A DNA stretch of 64,000 bases from JAXMDC01 sp046349035 (GCA_046349035.1 JAXMDC010000002.1:806001-870000); one strand, 5' to 3'; shown: positions 1-9,338, counted from the first letter of the stretch. Notes: generated from the sequence alone by a model not told the origin. A program made the numbers and translations.

Positions 1-777
1 CACCGCGCTCAGCCCGGCATCGCGGGGATTAATCTGGAAGGTGGTGACCTGACCGTTGCGCAGTGCTGCGACCTCCGTCGGACCGGCCAGCGAAATCTCG
101 TCGACACCGCCGGCGCCATGCACCACCCATGCCGCCTCGGTGCCGAGGCCGGCGAGCACTTCGGCCAGCGGCCGCACCCATTGCGGCGAAAACACGCCGA
201 GGAGGAGGCGCTTCACCCCCGCCGGATTGGACAGCGGCCCGAGCAGGTTGAAGATCGTCCGCGTGCCGAGTTCGACGCGGGTCGGCCCGACATGCTTCAT
301 CGCCGCATGGTGTGCCGGCGCGAACATGAAGCCGATCCCCGCCTCGCGAATACAGCGTGCCACACGGTCCGGCGTGAGGTCGATCTTGACGCCGAGCGCC
401 GCCAGCACGTCGGCGGCGCCCGACTTGGAGGAGAGCGCCCGGTTGCCGTGCTTGGCGACGGGAACCTCGGCGCCGGCGACGACAAAGGCCGAGGCGGTGG
501 AAATGTTGTAGGTGCCGCGCCCATCGCCGCCGGTGCCGACCACGTCCATCGCATCCGCCGGCGCTTCGACCGGCAGCATCTTGGCCCGCATCGCCGCCAC
601 CGCTCCGGCGATCTCGTCGACCGTCTCGCCGCGCACCCTGAGCGCCATCAGGAACCCGCCGATCTGCGCCGGCGTGGCGTTGCCCGACATGATGATGCCG
701 AAAGCCTCTTCAGCCTCCGCGCGCGAGAGCGGCGCGCCAGTGGCAACGCGGGCTATCAGCGGCTTCAGGTCACTCAT
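1..777 (-). CDS. trpD: Anthranilate phosphoribosyltransferase (partial, C-terminus beyond window)
   Basis: Transfers the phosphoribosyl group of PRPP to anthranilate, the second dedicated step of tryptophan synthesis, in the cytoplasm. The reading frame runs from an ATG at 775-777 off the left edge without a stop, giving 259 codons of a protein that is usually about 340 residues. The PRPP-binding GTGGDG loop lies at residues 81-86, and the KHGNRALSSKSG segment (about 109-120) is typical of the family. It lies 21 bases downstream of trpG on the same strand, so it is probably the third gene of a ppiD-trpE-trpG-trpD operon. The family assignment is secure; only the C-terminus is missing from view. 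Confidence 0.96.
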   Translation of the reverse strand, partial: MSDLKPLIARVATGAPLSRAEAEEAFGIIMSGNATPAQIGGFLMALRVRGETVDEIAGAVAAMRAKMLPVEAPADAMDVVGTGGDGRGTYNISTASAFVVAGAEVPVAKHGNRALSSKSGAADVLAALGVKIDLTPDRVARCIREAGIGFMFAPAHHAAMKHVGPTRVELGTRTIFNLLGPLSNPAGVKRLLLGVFSPQWVRPLAEVLAGLGTEAAWVVHGAGGVDEISLAGPTEVAALRNGQVTTFQINPRDAGLSAV

Positions 778-798
778 CGACACCCCCGCGCCGAACCT

Positions 799-1404
799 TC
801 ACGCCACCGCCCGTGACGTGCGCCCGTTCCATTCGCGTGCGATGTCGAGGAAGTTGCGCAAGATCTGGTGGCCGTTTTCCGAGGCGATGCTTTCCGGATG
901 GAATTGAACGCCGTGCATCGGGAAAGACGTGTGCGCAAGCCCCATGACGACGCCGTCATCCTCGGCCTCGGCCGTTACCCGCAGCACCGCCGGCATGGTC
1001 TCGCGTGCCACCGTCAGCGAGTGATAGCGCGTCGCACGAAGCTTGCCGTTGATGCCGCGAAAGACGCTCTGGCCGGTGTGGACGATAGTGCTGACCTTGC
1101 CGTGCATCGGCACCGGCGCTCGCACGACCTTGGCACCGAACGCCTGTCCCATGGCTTGGTGGCCGAGGCAGACACCGAACATCGGCACCGTGCTGGCCGC
1201 CGCCGCGATGAGGTCGAGGCAGATGCCGGCTTCGTTCGGGGTGCAGGGACCTGGCGAGAGGACAATGCCTTCCGGCTTCATCGCCAACGCATCGGCAACG
1301 CTGAGCTTGTCGTTTCTGCGAACGACCAGCCGCGCCCCGAGTTCACCCAGATAGTGAACCAGGTTGTAAGTGAAGCTGTCGTAGTTATCGATGACCAGAA
1401 ACAC
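799..1404 (-). CDS. trpG: Anthranilate synthase component II (glutamine amidotransferase)
   Basis: Supplies ammonia from glutamine to TrpE for anthranilate formation. It is a class I glutamine amidotransferase of 201 residues, the normal length for a free-standing TrpG. The catalytic triad is visible: nucleophile Cys79 in GVCLGHQ, and His169 with Glu171 in HPES. The SPGPCTP segment (about 50-56) is the usual oxyanion region. It lies between trpE (71 bases upstream) and trpD. In alphaproteobacteria this subunit may also serve as PabA for folate synthesis; that is family knowledge and is not shown here. Confidence 0.96.
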   Translation of the reverse strand: MFLVIDNYDSFTYNLVHYLGELGARLVVRRNDKLSVADALAMKPEGIVLSPGPCTPNEAGICLDLIAAAASTVPMFGVCLGHQAMGQAFGAKVVRAPVPMHGKVSTIVHTGQSVFRGINGKLRATRYHSLTVARETMPAVLRVTAEAEDDGVVMGLAHTSFPMHGVQFHPESIASENGHQILRNFLDIAREWNGRTSRAVA

Positions 1405-1475
1405 GGGACCGGCTGCCTTTCCGCCCTGGCTTAGGCCCCGTCGGCGGCCCGATCAAGCGGTCTGGCCGGCAAGGG

Positions 1476-2990
1476 TTACTGCCCGCGGCCGACCGCCGAG
1501 GCAAAGCGCACCGCTTCCTCGGCCGCCCGGAATAGAGCCCGGGCCTTGGCGACGCACTCCTGGTGTTCGCTCTCAGCCACGGAATCGGCCACGATTCCCG
1601 CCCCCGACTGCACATACATGCGGCCGTCCTTAACGATCGAGGTGCGGAGCACGATACAGGTATCCATGGCACCGTTGGCCGAGAAATAGCCGACGCAGCC
1701 GGCATAGATGCCGCGCTTCTCGCGCTCCAGTTCGTCGATGATCTCCATGGCCCGCACCTTCGGTGCACCGGAGACGGTACCGGCCGGAAAGCCGGCGGCG
1801 AGAGCATCCAGCACATCGTGCTCGCTCCCCAGGCGTCCGACGACGTTGGAGACGATGTGCATCACGTGGCTGTAGTATTCGAGAAAGAACTGGTCGGTGA
1901 CGCGCACCGTGCCGATCTCAGCCACCCGCCCGACATCGTTGCGGCCGAGATCGAGCAGCATCAGATGCTCGGCCCGTTCCTTGGGGTCGGCCAGCAGCTC
2001 GGCGGCAAGGCGGCGGTCCTCGTCGGGAGTGGCGCCACGCGGTCGCGTGCCGGCGATCGGCCGGATCGTCACTTCGCCCTCTCGCACCCGCACCAGAATC
2101 TCCGGGCTCGACCCGGCGAGCGCGAAGTCGCCGAAGTCGAGGAAGTAGAGGAAGGGCGAGGGGTTCGTCCGGCGGAGTGCGCGATAGAGCGCGAACGGCG
2201 GCAGCGCGAACGGCGCCTCGAAGCGCTGCGACAGCACCACTTGGAAAATGTCGCCGGCGGCGATGTATTCTTTCGCCCGGCGCACCATCTCGAGATAGTC
2301 GGCGTGCGGCGTGTTGGACGTGACGGCAAGGTCGTGATCGGCTCTGACCGCGTCCGATCCGGGCGCGAGATGTGTGTCGAGGGCCTCGACCACTCCGTTC
2401 AGCCGCTCGGCGGCTCTGGTGTGCGCCTGCTTGGCGGACTGTCCGGGCTTCGGCCAGACCGGCGAGACGATGATCATCTCGTCCTTCACCGCGTCGAACA
2501 CGATCATCACCGTCGGCCGCAGCATGATCATGTCGGGCAGGCCGAGCGGATCGGGCCTGGCCGCTCCCAACTCCTCCATCTGCCGCACCATGTCGTAGCC
2601 GATGTAGCCGAAAATCCCCGCCGACATCGGCGGCACGGCGTCCGGGAGCGCGATCCGCGACTCTTCGATGATCCGCCGCAGCGCAATCAGCGAAGGCTCG
2701 CCCATCGCCTGAAAGCGGTCGGGATGAGTTGCCGGCTCGCGGTTGACCTCGGCCTTGGCGCCGAACGCCTTGAACACCAGATCGGGGTCGACGCCGATCA
2801 TCGAATAGCGCCCGCGCGTCGCGCCGCCCTCGACCGACTCGAGCAGGAATGCATTACGCCGGCCTGACGAGAGCTTCAGCATCGCCGAGACCGGGGTCTC
2901 GAGATCGGCGACCCGGCGCGCCCATACCACCTGCGCGCGCCCGGCATCGTAGGCGCGAGCGAAAGCCTCGAACGAAGGCTCGATCAGCAT
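1476..2990 (-). CDS. trpE: Anthranilate synthase component I
   Basis: Converts chorismate and ammonia to anthranilate, the committed and usually feedback-controlled step of tryptophan synthesis. The protein has 504 residues, as expected. The N-terminal regulatory segment contains LLESVEGG, where tryptophan binds in the family. The C-terminal chorismate-binding domain contains IAGTRPRGATPDEDRR and LDLGRNDVGRV, with the late FPAGTVSGAPK motif. It starts 30 bases after the ppiD stop. No tryptophan-rich leader peptide or attenuator is visible in that short gap, so transcription probably begins upstream of ppiD. There are no signs of damage. Confidence 0.97.
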   Translation of the reverse strand: MLIEPSFEAFARAYDAGRAQVVWARRVADLETPVSAMLKLSSGRRNAFLLESVEGGATRGRYSMIGVDPDLVFKAFGAKAEVNREPATHPDRFQAMGEPSLIALRRIIEESRIALPDAVPPMSAGIFGYIGYDMVRQMEELGAARPDPLGLPDMIMLRPTVMIVFDAVKDEMIIVSPVWPKPGQSAKQAHTRAAERLNGVVEALDTHLAPGSDAVRADHDLAVTSNTPHADYLEMVRRAKEYIAAGDIFQVVLSQRFEAPFALPPFALYRALRRTNPSPFLYFLDFGDFALAGSSPEILVRVREGEVTIRPIAGTRPRGATPDEDRRLAAELLADPKERAEHLMLLDLGRNDVGRVAEIGTVRVTDQFFLEYYSHVMHIVSNVVGRLGSEHDVLDALAAGFPAGTVSGAPKVRAMEIIDELEREKRGIYAGCVGYFSANGAMDTCIVLRTSIVKDGRMYVQSGAGIVADSVAESEHQECVAKARALFRAAEEAVRFASAVGRGQ

Positions 2991-3020
2991 GGCGGCGTCA
3001 AGAGATCGGCGGCTTCAAGG

Positions 3021-4922
3021 CTAGCCGGCGCCGCCGACGCCAATGGCCGTCTGCACGGCACGCTGATCGATCGATACGCCGTAACGGGTCTGCAGACCGG
3101 CATCGTACTGTTCGATAACGTCTTCGCCGATGGCGATGTTGAGCCGGTCGATCAGCGCCGCGCCCTGTGGATCGTTCGGCACATAGGGCGGACGCTCGAC
3201 CTTTGTCACCTTGAGGACAACACGGCTCCCCTCGATCGGCCCGGCAGCGACGGCGATAAGGCCTTCCTTGCCGCCGAAGGCGGCATTGATCACATCGGCG
3301 GTCAAGTCGTTGGCTGGCGCGGTCTCGCGCGTCACGTTCTCCGCCGTCTGCACCGTGAGCATCAGTTCGTCGCCGATCTTGTCGAAGGCTTCGCCGCCCT
3401 TCAGACGGTCGGCAAGGCCGCGGGCAAACGCAGCCGACTTCGTGTTGAGCTGTTCCTTCGCCCAAGCCGCCATCACCTTGTCTTTGACCTCCGCAAAGCT
3501 CGGGTCGCGAGCGGCGTTGACGGCCGTCACCTCGAACCACACGAAGCCACGCCCAGCGGTCGGCAGCGGGTCGTTGGTGATCCCGACGTCGCTCTCGAAG
3601 ATGCCGCGCAGCAATTGTCCGCTTTGCGGCAGATTGAGCACTGCGCCCTCGGCCGAACGGCCGTTCCGGTCGATCGCCGCGAACGTCTGCACCGGCCGCT
3701 CCAGCCGTTTGGCGACCTCGGCCAGCGTCTCTCCCCCCGACTGGGCATCGACGATCTTGTCGTGCAATTCCAGAAGAGTCCGCTGTGCCCGCTGCACCGC
3801 AAGATCCCGCTTGATAGACTCCTGTGCTTCCTCGAAGGTCTGCGTCGTTGCCGCGGTAACTTCGCCGACAGCCACGATTACCGGACCGAAGTCGCCGTCG
3901 ATCACGCCGCTGGTGCTGTTGGCAGCAAGGCTGAACGCTGCCTCGGCGGCCTTCTTATTGACCATGGCCGCCCGAGTGACCATGCCGAGATCCACGTCCT
4001 CCGCCTTCAGGTTGGCCTCGGCAATGAGGTCGTCGAAGCTCTTGCCGCCCTGGAGGGCCGTCGCGGCGGCATCGGCCTTCGCGCGGTCGTCGAAGGTCAT
4101 CTGCCGGACCCGACGTTTCTCGGGGGTGGCGAAGCGTGCGGTTTGCGCGGTGTAGATCGCCCGGGCATCGGCCTCGGAAACCTTGGAGGGGTCGACGAGG
4201 TCGAGCGGATCGACCTTCAGGATCGTCACCGCGCGATACTCCGGAACGCGCCACTGCCCGCGATTGGAATTGAACAGCGCTTGCAGATCGTCGTCGGTCG
4301 GCGTGCCCGCGTCGCCCGCCAGTCCGACCGGTACGACCAGGTATTCGAGCGTTCGCTTCTCGGTGCGGTACTCGTGCATCGCCCGCGCATAGGCCTCAGG
4401 CGCGGCAATCCCGGCCAACAGGCCCTCGCTCAGCTGGTTGCGGAGCTCGATCCCCCTGCGTTCGGCAACGAAAGCGGCCTCCGACATGTCGGCCTGGCTG
4501 AGATAGGCGTTGAGCAGCGAACGGTCGAAGATTCCGCCCGGTCCCTTGAACCGGGGATCGGCGACAATCTGTGCGGTGAGCCCGGCCGACGAGATGCCGA
4601 GACCCATTTCCGAGGCCTGCAGGCGATAGGTCTCCATTCCGACCAACGAGTTCATCACCAGCGTCGGAATACCCGCCAAGCGCGCTTCGTCCGGCGTCAA
4701 CTGACGCCCCTGGCCCTGCGACAGCGAGCGAATCGCAAGGTTGTAGTAGCGCTGGAACGTCTCCACTGAGATCGGCGAGCCGCCGACCGTGGCAACATCG
4801 CGGACGCCGAAAGAGGGGATGAGCCGCTCCACGCCCCACAATCCGAAGGCAATGACCAGGATACCCATCAGCGCCTTGGTGACGATACCGCCGCTGTGTT
4901 GCCTGAGAGTGGTCAGCATCAA
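3021..4922 (-). CDS. ppiD: PpiD-type membrane-anchored peptidyl-prolyl isomerase / SurA_N chaperone
   Basis: A predicted periplasmic folding factor tethered to the inner membrane. The 633-residue protein opens with MMLTTLRQHSGG followed by a single hydrophobic anchor (about residues 15-32, ALMGILVIAFGLWG), then a SurA_N-type region and parvulin-like segments, matching the roughly 620-residue PpiD family. The parvulin domain is divergent at sequence level, so isomerase activity is uncertain; in PpiD homologues this domain is often inactive. Placement directly before trpE is a conserved alphaproteobacterial arrangement with no known functional reason. The ATG start gives the anchor with the expected short cytoplasmic N-terminus. 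Confidence 0.88.
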   Translation of the reverse strand: MMLTTLRQHSGGIVTKALMGILVIAFGLWGVERLIPSFGVRDVATVGGSPISVETFQRYYNLAIRSLSQGQGRQLTPDEARLAGIPTLVMNSLVGMETYRLQASEMGLGISSAGLTAQIVADPRFKGPGGIFDRSLLNAYLSQADMSEAAFVAERRGIELRNQLSEGLLAGIAAPEAYARAMHEYRTEKRTLEYLVVPVGLAGDAGTPTDDDLQALFNSNRGQWRVPEYRAVTILKVDPLDLVDPSKVSEADARAIYTAQTARFATPEKRRVRQMTFDDRAKADAAATALQGGKSFDDLIAEANLKAEDVDLGMVTRAAMVNKKAAEAAFSLAANSTSGVIDGDFGPVIVAVGEVTAATTQTFEEAQESIKRDLAVQRAQRTLLELHDKIVDAQSGGETLAEVAKRLERPVQTFAAIDRNGRSAEGAVLNLPQSGQLLRGIFESDVGITNDPLPTAGRGFVWFEVTAVNAARDPSFAEVKDKVMAAWAKEQLNTKSAAFARGLADRLKGGEAFDKIGDELMLTVQTAENVTRETAPANDLTADVINAAFGGKEGLIAVAAGPIEGSRVVLKVTKVERPPYVPNDPQGAALIDRLNIAIGEDVIEQYDAGLQTRYGVSIDQRAVQTAIGVGGAG

Positions 4923-5030
4923 TGCCTCACGGGGCGCCGTCCGGCGCTAGTCGCCAAAAAGTGGTTTTTACGAGAACGCGCAATAGTATGGGCCGGCGCT
5001 GGTCGCTGCAAGGCGATGGCGCCGCGAAGC

Positions 5031-5552
5031 CTATTTCGGCCAGCCCGGACAAGCCTCGGCCATTCGGGCGATCTTTTCTGCCGCGGTAGCCATGGTCACC
5101 GTCGCCTTGGCATCGCCGATCGCGATATCGACGTGATCGAGCGGCTGCACCAGGAGCTTGGCCAGCGCATCGATCTCCTCGCCGGCAACCGTCACGACGA
5201 TGCTGCCGTCCGAGCGCGAGCGGGCTTGACCGCTGCCCTTGTAAGACCCGACCGCTGCCGCGTTCGCCGCCTTGAAGACGGCAAAGCGAACGTCGACGAC
5301 GCTGTCGCGGCGAACGCCCGCCGGAGGAGGTCCGGCCCCGGTCGCTCCGGCATCGATAGTGACGCCTTCGCCGGCCATGCAGCGAACCACCATCTGCCCC
5401 GGCTCAGCAGCCACATAGCGCACGAAGAAAGTCGGCACGCCGAGGGCAATGTCGAAGGTCCCGCCAGGCACCCATTCGGCCGCGCTCGCCGACAAGCAGC
5501 CGGCAGCCAGGCCGCCGATTAGAAACGCAGCCCTTCCAAGCAAAGTCACCAC
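5031..5552 (-). CDS. Hypothetical secreted protein, 173 aa
   Basis: I do not recognise the family. The first ~25 residues (MVTLLGRAAFLIGGLAAGCL then SASAAE) look like a Sec signal peptide, with cleavage probably after ASA; a lipoprotein site at the Cys is less likely. The mature part is about 148 residues, with two Cys (in VVRCMAGEG and EACPGWPK) that could form a disulfide, and no transmembrane segment. It lies alone between ppiD (same strand, 108 bases downstream) and tpiA (divergent, 139 bases away). Codon usage resembles its neighbours. The signal peptide and intact frame make it a likely real gene; its function is unknown. Confidence 0.7.
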   Translation of the reverse strand: MVTLLGRAAFLIGGLAAGCLSASAAEWVPGGTFDIALGVPTFFVRYVAAEPGQMVVRCMAGEGVTIDAGATGAGPPPAGVRRDSVVDVRFAVFKAANAAAVGSYKGSGQARSRSDGSIVVTVAGEEIDALAKLLVQPLDHVDIAIGDAKATVTMATAAEKIARMAEACPGWPK

Positions 5553-5691
5553 GCATCACCTCACAAAGTCGGGCCAACCTAGCACGGCGGCAACGGCCGC
5601 CGGAAGGATTGCGACGCCTGGCGCTTTGTCAGCGCCCCGGCCGTTTGCTACGCCGGCCGGGCAAGAACAAGACCTGAAGGGGAGGGCGGCA

Positions 5692-6435
5692 ATGGCGCGG
5701 GCTAGACCACTGGTGGCCGGCAACTGGAAAATGAACGGCCTGCTTGCAAGCGTCGCCGAGCTTCAATCCCTCCGCGATACTTGGCGCGGCACCGCCGAAG
5801 TGGCGGTCTGTGTCCCCGCGACGCTGCTAACGGCCGCTCGCGACATCCTGCGCGGCTCGGCAATCGGCCTCGGCGGTCAGGACTGCCATCCAAAGGCCTC
5901 CGGCGCCCACACAGGCGACATCTCCGCCGAGATGCTGGCCGATGCTGGTGCCCGTCTGGTCATTGTCGGGCACTCCGAGCGTCGTGCCGATCACGCCGAA
6001 AGCGACGAACTGGTGCGCCGGAAGGCCGAGGCCGCCTGGCGCGCCGGCCTGACGGCGATTCTCTGCATCGGCGAGACCGAATCCGAGCGGCGCGCCGGCA
6101 AGGCCCTGGAGGTCGCGACCCGCCAGCTCGCCGGCTCGGTGCCCGACGGCTCGATGTCGGCAAATCTCGTCATTGCCTACGAGCCGGTTTGGGCAATCGG
6201 CACCGGCCTGACGCCGACACCCGATGACATCGTCGAAATGCACACCCACATAAGGCTGCGCTTGGTGGCGCGTTTCGGCGCCCAGGCGGAGGGGATCGGG
6301 ATTCTCTATGGCGGCTCGGTTAAGCCTGACAATGCCCGCACGCTCCTCACCCTGCCGTCGGTCGACGGGGCGCTGGTCGGCGGGGCCAGCCTCAAAGCCA
6401 AGGATTTCCTGGCCATCGCTGCGGCGGTCGGCTGA
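5692..6435 (+). CDS. tpiA: Triose-phosphate isomerase
   Basis: Interconverts dihydroxyacetone phosphate and glyceraldehyde 3-phosphate in glycolysis and gluconeogenesis. The chosen ATG at 5692 follows a strong GGGGAGGG ribosome site and gives 247 residues beginning MARARPLVAGNWKMNG, where the catalytic Lys is the one in NWKMNG. The electrophile His lies in GHSERR, the catalytic Glu in YEPVWAIGTG, and the phosphate-binding loop in YGGSV. An upstream in-frame extension to 5449 overlaps the divergent secreted-protein gene and is not needed. It is followed by secG, the common alphaproteobacterial order tpiA-secG-pyrG. Confidence 0.98.
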   Translation: MARARPLVAGNWKMNGLLASVAELQSLRDTWRGTAEVAVCVPATLLTAARDILRGSAIGLGGQDCHPKASGAHTGDISAEMLADAGARLVIVGHSERRADHAESDELVRRKAEAAWRAGLTAILCIGETESERRAGKALEVATRQLAGSVPDGSMSANLVIAYEPVWAIGTGLTPTPDDIVEMHTHIRLRLVARFGAQAEGIGILYGGSVKPDNARTLLTLPSVDGALVGGASLKAKDFLAIAAAVG

Positions 6436-6520
6436 AAGGGCCGCCCGCGCCGCGTGGCCTGGAAAGGGCTCGGAGCATCGTGTACAAGGCGCGCAATTCC
6501 TTTCCCGGACAATCTGATCC

Positions 6521-6892
6521 ATGGAAACAGTTCTCATCGTCATTCACTTGATGGTGGTCATCGCCCTTGTCGGCGTGGTCCTGCTGCAACGCTCCGAAGG
6601 CGGAGCGCTCGGGATCGGCGGCTCGAGCGGTTTCCTCACCTCGCGCGGCCAGGCCAATGTGCTGACACGCTCGACCGCCATTCTGGCGGCGGCATTCTTC
6701 GCTACCTCGATCGCCCTGACGTTGATCGCCAAGTTCAGCCCGCGCCCGGAAAGTGCGATTCAGCCGGTGACGGCCCCGGCCAACGCCCCCGGTGCTCCGC
6801 CGGCCGGTCCCCCGATTACCACCATCCCGCTGTTGCCGACGGCCCCTCCCGCAACCAACACCGCACCGCCGGCACCGGCCCCCAACCCCTGA
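6521..6892 (+). CDS. secG: Preprotein translocase subunit SecG
   Basis: Small inner-membrane subunit of the SecYEG channel that assists SecA-driven export. The 123-residue protein has two hydrophobic helices (about residues 3-21 and 50-72) joined by the family loop RSEGGALGIGG and SGFLTSRG. The tail from about residue 85 is rich in Pro and Ala, as in many alphaproteobacterial SecG proteins. The ATG at 6521 lies 85 bases after tpiA, and pyrG follows after 80 bases, so the three are probably co-transcribed. Confidence 0.95.
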   Translation: METVLIVIHLMVVIALVGVVLLQRSEGGALGIGGSSGFLTSRGQANVLTRSTAILAAAFFATSIALTLIAKFSPRPESAIQPVTAPANAPGAPPAGPPITTIPLLPTAPPATNTAPPAPAPNP

Positions 6893-6972
6893 CCGCGCCG
6901 GTTAACGGCAACGCGCAAGTTGTTTTCGCAAGGCCTCCCGAATCGCAGGGCGAGGCGATAAGATAGAGGCCC

Positions 6973-8601
6973 ATGGCGCGGTATATCTTCATAACCGGCG
7001 GCGTGGTCTCCTCACTTGGCAAGGGCATTGCGGCAGCCGCGCTCGGCGCGCTGCTGGAGGCGCGCGGCTACAAAGTGCGCCTGCGCAAGCTCGACCCGTA
7101 TCTCAATGTCGACCCGGGGACGATGAGCCCCTACCAGCACGGCGAGGTCTTCGTCACCGACGACGGCGCCGAGACCGACCTCGACCTCGGGCACTACGAG
7201 CGCTTCACCGGCCGTGCCGCCAACCGGATGGATTCGATCACCACCGGCCGCATCTACCAGGAGATCATCGCCAAAGAACGCCGCGGCGACTTCCTCGGCG
7301 GCACGGTACAGGTGATCCCGCACGTCACCGACGCGATCAAGGCTTTCGTCCTCGACGGCAATGACGGCATCGACTTCGTCCTCTGCGAGATCGGCGGCAC
7401 AGTCGGCGACATCGAGGGCCTGCCGTTCTTCGAGGCGATCCGCCAACTCGGTAACGATCTGCCGCGCCAGAGCGTGGTCTATATCCACCTGACGCTCTTG
7501 CCCTTCATCCCGGCCGCCGGCGAACTGAAGACCAAACCGACCCAGCACTCCGTCAAGGAACTGCGCTCCATCGGCATCCAGCCCGACATCCTGATGGTCC
7601 GCTGCGACCGTCCGGTGCCGCGCGAGGAGCGGCGGAAGCTCTCGCTGTTCTGCAACGTCCGCGAGACGGCGGTAATCCAGGCGATGGACATCCCGCACAT
7701 CTACGATGTGCCGGCCGCCTACCACACCGAAGGCCTCGACCGCGAAGTCCTCGCCGCCTTCGGCATCGGCGACGCGCCGGAGCCCGACCTCACCCGCTGG
7801 CGGCAGATCGGCAAGGCGATCGGCAGCCCCGAGGGAGAGGTGACCATCGCCGTGGTCGGCAAGTACACCGGCCTCAAGGATGCCTATAAATCGCTGACCG
7901 AGGCGTTGCATCACGGCGGCATCGCCAACGCCGTGCGGGTCAATCTCGACTGGATCGACTCGGAGGTTTTCGAGGCCGAGGATCCCGCGCCCTATCTGGA
8001 ACAGGTCGACGGCATTCTCGTCCCCGGCGGTTTCGGCGAACGGGGCTCGGAAGGCAAGATCGCTGCCGCCGGTTTCGCGCGCAAACACAAGGTGCCGTAT
8101 TTCGGCATCTGCTTCGGCATGCAGATGGCGGTCATCGAAGCCGCCCGGAATCTCGCCGGCATCGAGGGCGCCAACTCGACCGAGTTCGGCCCGACGCCGG
8201 AGCCGGTGGTCGGCCTGATGACCGAGTGGCTGCGCGGCAACGTCCTCGAAACCCGCCGTAAGAACGGCGATCTCGGCGGCACGATGCGGCTCGGCGCCTA
8301 TTCGGCCTACCTTAAGCCGGGCAGCCGCATTGCCGGCATCTACGGCCGCACCGAGATTTCCGAGCGCCACCGCCACCGCTACGAGGTCAATATCGGCTAC
8401 CGCGAGCGCCTGGAGGCGGAGGGCATGCGCTTTGCCGGCATGTCTCCCGACGGCGTTCTGCCGGAGACCATCGAGCTTGCCGATCACCCCTGGTTCATCG
8501 GCGTCCAGTTTCATCCCGAACTGAAGTCACGCCCCTTCGACCCGCACCCGCTGTTCGCCTCCTTCATCGGCGCCGCAGTCGAGCAGAGCCGGCTGGTTTA
8601 G
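6973..8601 (+). CDS. pyrG: CTP synthase
   Basis: Makes CTP from UTP using ATP and glutamine. The 542-residue length is standard. The N-terminal amidoligase domain opens MARYIFITGGVVSSLGKG, including the P-loop; the family EIGGTVGDIEG motif is intact. The C-terminal glutaminase has the nucleophile Cys in PYFGICFGMQ and His-Glu in QFHPE. A GAGGCCC ribosome site precedes the ATG. The TAG stop shares bases 8598-8601 with the stop of the convergent gene on the minus strand. No damage is visible. Confidence 0.98.
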   Translation: MARYIFITGGVVSSLGKGIAAAALGALLEARGYKVRLRKLDPYLNVDPGTMSPYQHGEVFVTDDGAETDLDLGHYERFTGRAANRMDSITTGRIYQEIIAKERRGDFLGGTVQVIPHVTDAIKAFVLDGNDGIDFVLCEIGGTVGDIEGLPFFEAIRQLGNDLPRQSVVYIHLTLLPFIPAAGELKTKPTQHSVKELRSIGIQPDILMVRCDRPVPREERRKLSLFCNVRETAVIQAMDIPHIYDVPAAYHTEGLDREVLAAFGIGDAPEPDLTRWRQIGKAIGSPEGEVTIAVVGKYTGLKDAYKSLTEALHHGGIANAVRVNLDWIDSEVFEAEDPAPYLEQVDGILVPGGFGERGSEGKIAAAGFARKHKVPYFGICFGMQMAVIEAARNLAGIEGANSTEFGPTPEPVVGLMTEWLRGNVLETRRKNGDLGGTMRLGAYSAYLKPGSRIAGIYGRTEISERHRHRYEVNIGYRERLEAEGMRFAGMSPDGVLPETIELADHPWFIGVQFHPELKSRPFDPHPLFASFIGAAVEQSRLV

Positions 8602-9338
8602 CGGCTGATCAGGAAATACCCGCCGCGGTCGCCGGCAAGGCGCCCCATCTCCGCCGGCGCCGGCTTCAACATCGCTTCCAAGAGCTTCGCCGTCGGCACC
8701 CAATAGGGCACGTACCATTCGCGGTCGACGTCCATGATCAGCACCCGGTCGCGCTTGGCGTCGTAGGCACCGATTGGCGAAGCGTGGGGACCGTCCCAAT
8801 CGCCGGTCAGAACGCCCTGATTGAAGAACACCACCATAACGTTCCGGCCACTCGCTTCGTTGGCAGCCAACGCCTGCCGCAGCGCCGCCAGCGCCGCGCG
8901 ATCGGCCTTGGCTGGCTGCTTCGCGGCTACGCTCGCCCGATCCAGTCCCTCCTTCGCCAGCCCCGCCCGGATGTAGCCGTCGAACTCCGCGAAGGTGACG
9001 CCACTGCCGCCATTGGCGGTGTCGCGCCGCCATGCGGGATCGCCGACGCTCTCCAAAAGGGCCGCCTCGGTCAGCACTGCGTCCTCCGCCCGCCGCGACA
9101 GCCCCTTCAGGGCATTGATCGCCATCGCCGCCGCCGCCACCGAACAATCGGCGTCGGTCGCCTGCGGCGTATAGAACGCCGCCATCGCCCAATAGTCCGG
9201 CGCGGCGTGGGTGCGGAGATAGGTCTGGTTGAGGAGGATCGGCTGAGCGTACGGGCCGAGCTTCGGCCTGTCGGCCGCCGGAGCGCCGGCAACCGTCGAC
9301 AAAAGGAGCAGCAGAGCGATGAGAATGCGCATGGCCAT
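8598..9338 (-). CDS. Phytochelatin-synthase-like papain-fold protein, exported
   Basis: Resembles the N-terminal catalytic domain of phytochelatin synthase (gamma-glutamylcysteine dipeptidyl transpeptidase, clan CA). The start MAMRIL (ATG at 9336-9338) was chosen because it gives a clean signal peptide (LIALLLLLSTVAGAPAA). The triad is readable: Cys65 in DADCSVAAAAMAINAL, His185 in HASPIGAYD and Asp203 in VLIMDVD. The 18-residue His-Asp spacing matches bacterial members. The YVPYWVP segment after the Asp is also family-like. At 246 residues it has no C-terminal metal-sensing domain, so it is the short prokaryotic type, which in studied cases mainly hydrolyses glutathione to gamma-Glu-Cys. An extracytoplasmic location is predicted. 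Its stop overlaps that of pyrG. Confidence 0.82.
   Translation of the reverse strand: MAMRILIALLLLLSTVAGAPAADRPKLGPYAQPILLNQTYLRTHAAPDYWAMAAFYTPQATDADCSVAAAAMAINALKGLSRRAEDAVLTEAALLESVGDPAWRRDTANGGSGVTFAEFDGYIRAGLAKEGLDRASVAAKQPAKADRAALAALRQALAANEASGRNVMVVFFNQGVLTGDWDGPHASPIGAYDAKRDRVLIMDVDREWYVPYWVPTAKLLEAMLKPAPAEMGRLAGDRGGYFLISR

Noticed and set aside
2991..3020. Tryptophan attenuator ahead of trpE
   Set aside because: Only 30 bases separate ppiD and trpE, with no Trp codon run or alternative hairpins.
4956..4969. AAAAAGTGGTTTTT inverted repeat upstream of ppiD
   Set aside because: A five-pair A/T stem is too weak for a terminator, and it lies between a promoter region and a gene start. 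Possibly chance.
7012..8514. 500-codon open frame antisense to pyrG
   Set aside because: Its composition is the mirror of a conserved gene in high-GC DNA (rich in Asp, Gly, Val and His with no motifs). pyrG on the other strand is unmistakable.
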